A stretch of DNA of 64,000 nucleotides, taken from the NCBI GenBank assembly GCA_021199355.1, contig JAJQIF010000009.1, forward strand, positions 611,792-675,791. Reading direction: 5' to 3'. Numbering within the stretch: the stretch's first letter is position 1; the number at the start of each line of letters is the position of its first letter. Shown piece by piece: positions 63,342 through 64,000 of this stretch. A program made the position numbers and the translations under genes. This stretch comes from Oscillospiraceae bacterium (GTDB taxonomy: Bacteria > Bacillota > Clostridia > Oscillospirales > Ruminococcaceae). The notes beneath the pieces were generated by a model, which made no database searches, was not told where the DNA came from, and saw nothing but the letters and a program-made list of their open reading frames with translations.

Positions 63342-63650
63342 ATGATACTTTTAGAAGCGCAAACCCCGTCAACCGCAACCGTAGTCGGTCTCGGCGTTGG
63401 CACGGTTTTCTTCGGACTGATTTGTCTTATCGCAATCTGCTATCTGCTCGGCTTCATCATGAAGAAAGTAAATAAGAGCACGGCTGATAAAGAGCCTGCT
63501 TCTGTTACTACTTCTCCCGCTGTAAGCGCACCCACTGCTGAGCCTATCGTCAACAGACAGGAGCTTATCGCGGCTGTTTCCGCCGTTATTGCGGAAGAGC
63601 TCGGGCAAGACGTAGAAGCAATCAGGATTAAATCTATCAAGAAGCTGTAA
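63342..63650 (+). CDS. oadG: sodium-pumping decarboxylase gamma subunit (OadG-like)
   Basis: A 102-residue membrane protein. A single N-terminal helix (TATVVGLGVGTVFFGLICLIAICYLLGFIM) is followed by an Ala/Thr/Pro linker and a small C-terminal region with AAVSAVIAEELG. This is the OadG/MmdD-type subunit that holds a biotin-dependent Na+-transporting decarboxylase (oxaloacetate, methylmalonyl-CoA or glutaconyl-CoA) together at the membrane. AAAGGAG before the ATG at 63342 decides the start. The biotin carrier gene is 42 bases downstream. Confidence 0.87.
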   Translation: MILLEAQTPSTATVVGLGVGTVFFGLICLIAICYLLGFIMKKVNKSTADKEPASVTTSPAVSAPTAEPIVNRQELIAAVSAVIAEELGQDVEAIRIKSIKKL

Positions 63651-63692
63651 TACTTATACAGCATTTTTACGACAATGGAGGAAGGTCACATT

Positions 63693-64000
63693 ATGAAACA
63701 CTATCACGTTAATGTAAACGGAACCGATTACGAAATCGAAATTGAGGAAATATCCGCAGAAGAAGCTAAGGCTCATCAGGCTTCTGCTCCGGCTACTGCG
63801 ACTCCCGCCGCAGCATCAGCTCCGGCTTCTGTTCCCACAGGTGCAGAGACCGTTTCTGCCCCGATGCCCGGAACTATTCTTGATGTCAAGGCTTCTCAGG
63901 GTCAGTCTGTAAACAAGGGCGACGTGCTCATGATTCTTGAGGCTATGAAGATGGAGAACGAAATCATGGCTCCGAAGTCCGGCAAGGTTGTCTCCGTAAA
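63693..64000 (+). CDS. biotin carboxyl carrier subunit of a decarboxylase (3' end missing)
   Basis: The gene runs off the right edge after 102 codons. It starts [10 protein letters not shown], has an Ala/Pro/Thr-rich linker (about 30-50) and then a biotinyl domain [38 protein letters not shown] with the biotinylated Lys86 in EAMKM. It carries the carboxyl group between the transferase and the membrane decarboxylase. GGAGGAAGG lies before the ATG at 63693. Only a few residues should be missing from a protein of the usual 120-130. With oadG upstream it belongs to a sodium-pumping decarboxylase; the alpha and beta subunits are presumably further right. Confidence 0.9.
   Translation, partial: MKHYHVNVNGTDYEIEIEEISAEEAKAHQASAPATATPAAASAPASVPTGAETVSAPMPGTILDVKASQGQSVNKGDVLMILEAMKMENEIMAPKSGKVVSV

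Overview
The window looks like a chromosomal segment of a fibre-degrading, anaerobic Gram-positive bacterium of the class Clostridia, most likely an Oscillospiraceae/Ruminococcaceae-type gut or rumen organism. This rests on gene content: the hprK-PHP-murB-rapZ-whiA-dnaE block, a fused ispDF, a cdaA-cdaR pair, hemZ, a biotin-dependent sodium-pumping decarboxylase and several hemicellulases. By eye the base composition is moderate and even. I see no tRNA, rRNA, CRISPR array, insertion sequence, phage gene or integrase; coding density is very high and the longest gene-free stretch is about 320 bases (30973-31291).

Layout. 1-8.6 kb: a broken-off iron alcohol dehydrogenase, a cytosolic GH8 exo-oligoxylanase with a DUF1292 gene, radC, a GH44 glucanase lipoprotein, and an ECF sigma / anti-sigma pair followed without a visible terminator by a GH2 beta-galactosidase. 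8.6-17.3 kb (minus): recJ-relA-MBL hydrolase-hemZ-sugar isomerase-rlmD. 17.4-31 kb (minus): a long run from murD through a GNAT protein, a PLP enzyme, hprK, a PHP phosphoesterase, murB, rapZ, whiA and dnaE, ending in a GH26 mannanase-type lipoprotein and an SGNH esterase. 31.2-39.6 kb (plus): potABCD, a divergent prs, a flavin reductase-like protein and a Ca2+-type P-ATPase. 39.6-47.8 kb (minus): an FAD oxidoreductase, cdaA-cdaR, DUF3343-cysteine desulfurase, and comM-ispDF. 47.9-53.2 kb (plus): xpaC-telA-phosphoglucomutase and an XRE/SdpI membrane regulator. 53.3-63.1 kb (minus): an M29 aminopeptidase, a seven-gene ABC-2 transporter operon, and a hydrolase-murF-ddl-amidohydrolase operon. 63.3 kb to the end (plus): the gamma and biotin-carrier subunits of a decarboxylase.

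How the parts fit (inference): the GH44 and GH26 enzymes carry lipoprotein signals and would cut beta-glucans and mannans at the cell surface. The GH8 enzyme, the beta-galactosidase and the SGNH esterase lack signal peptides and would finish imported oligosaccharides inside. Cell-wall precursor genes (murB, murD, murF, ddl) sit with signalling genes that tune growth (relA, cdaA/cdaR, hprK, rapZ).

I did not find an obviously new defence or mobile system. The best leads are regulatory or architectural: an ECF/anti-sigma pair embedded among glycosidases with an ECF-like promoter; TTAAGA-type direct repeats in front of an ABC operon flanked by proteins of unknown function; a P-type ATPase whose Shine-Dalgarno lies in the 3' arm of the upstream terminator; a membrane-embedded MurF; a doubly anchored PotD; and two carbohydrate-active genes appended directly to dnaE. 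Start codons were re-chosen from Shine-Dalgarno positions where an open frame extends upstream of the likely start.
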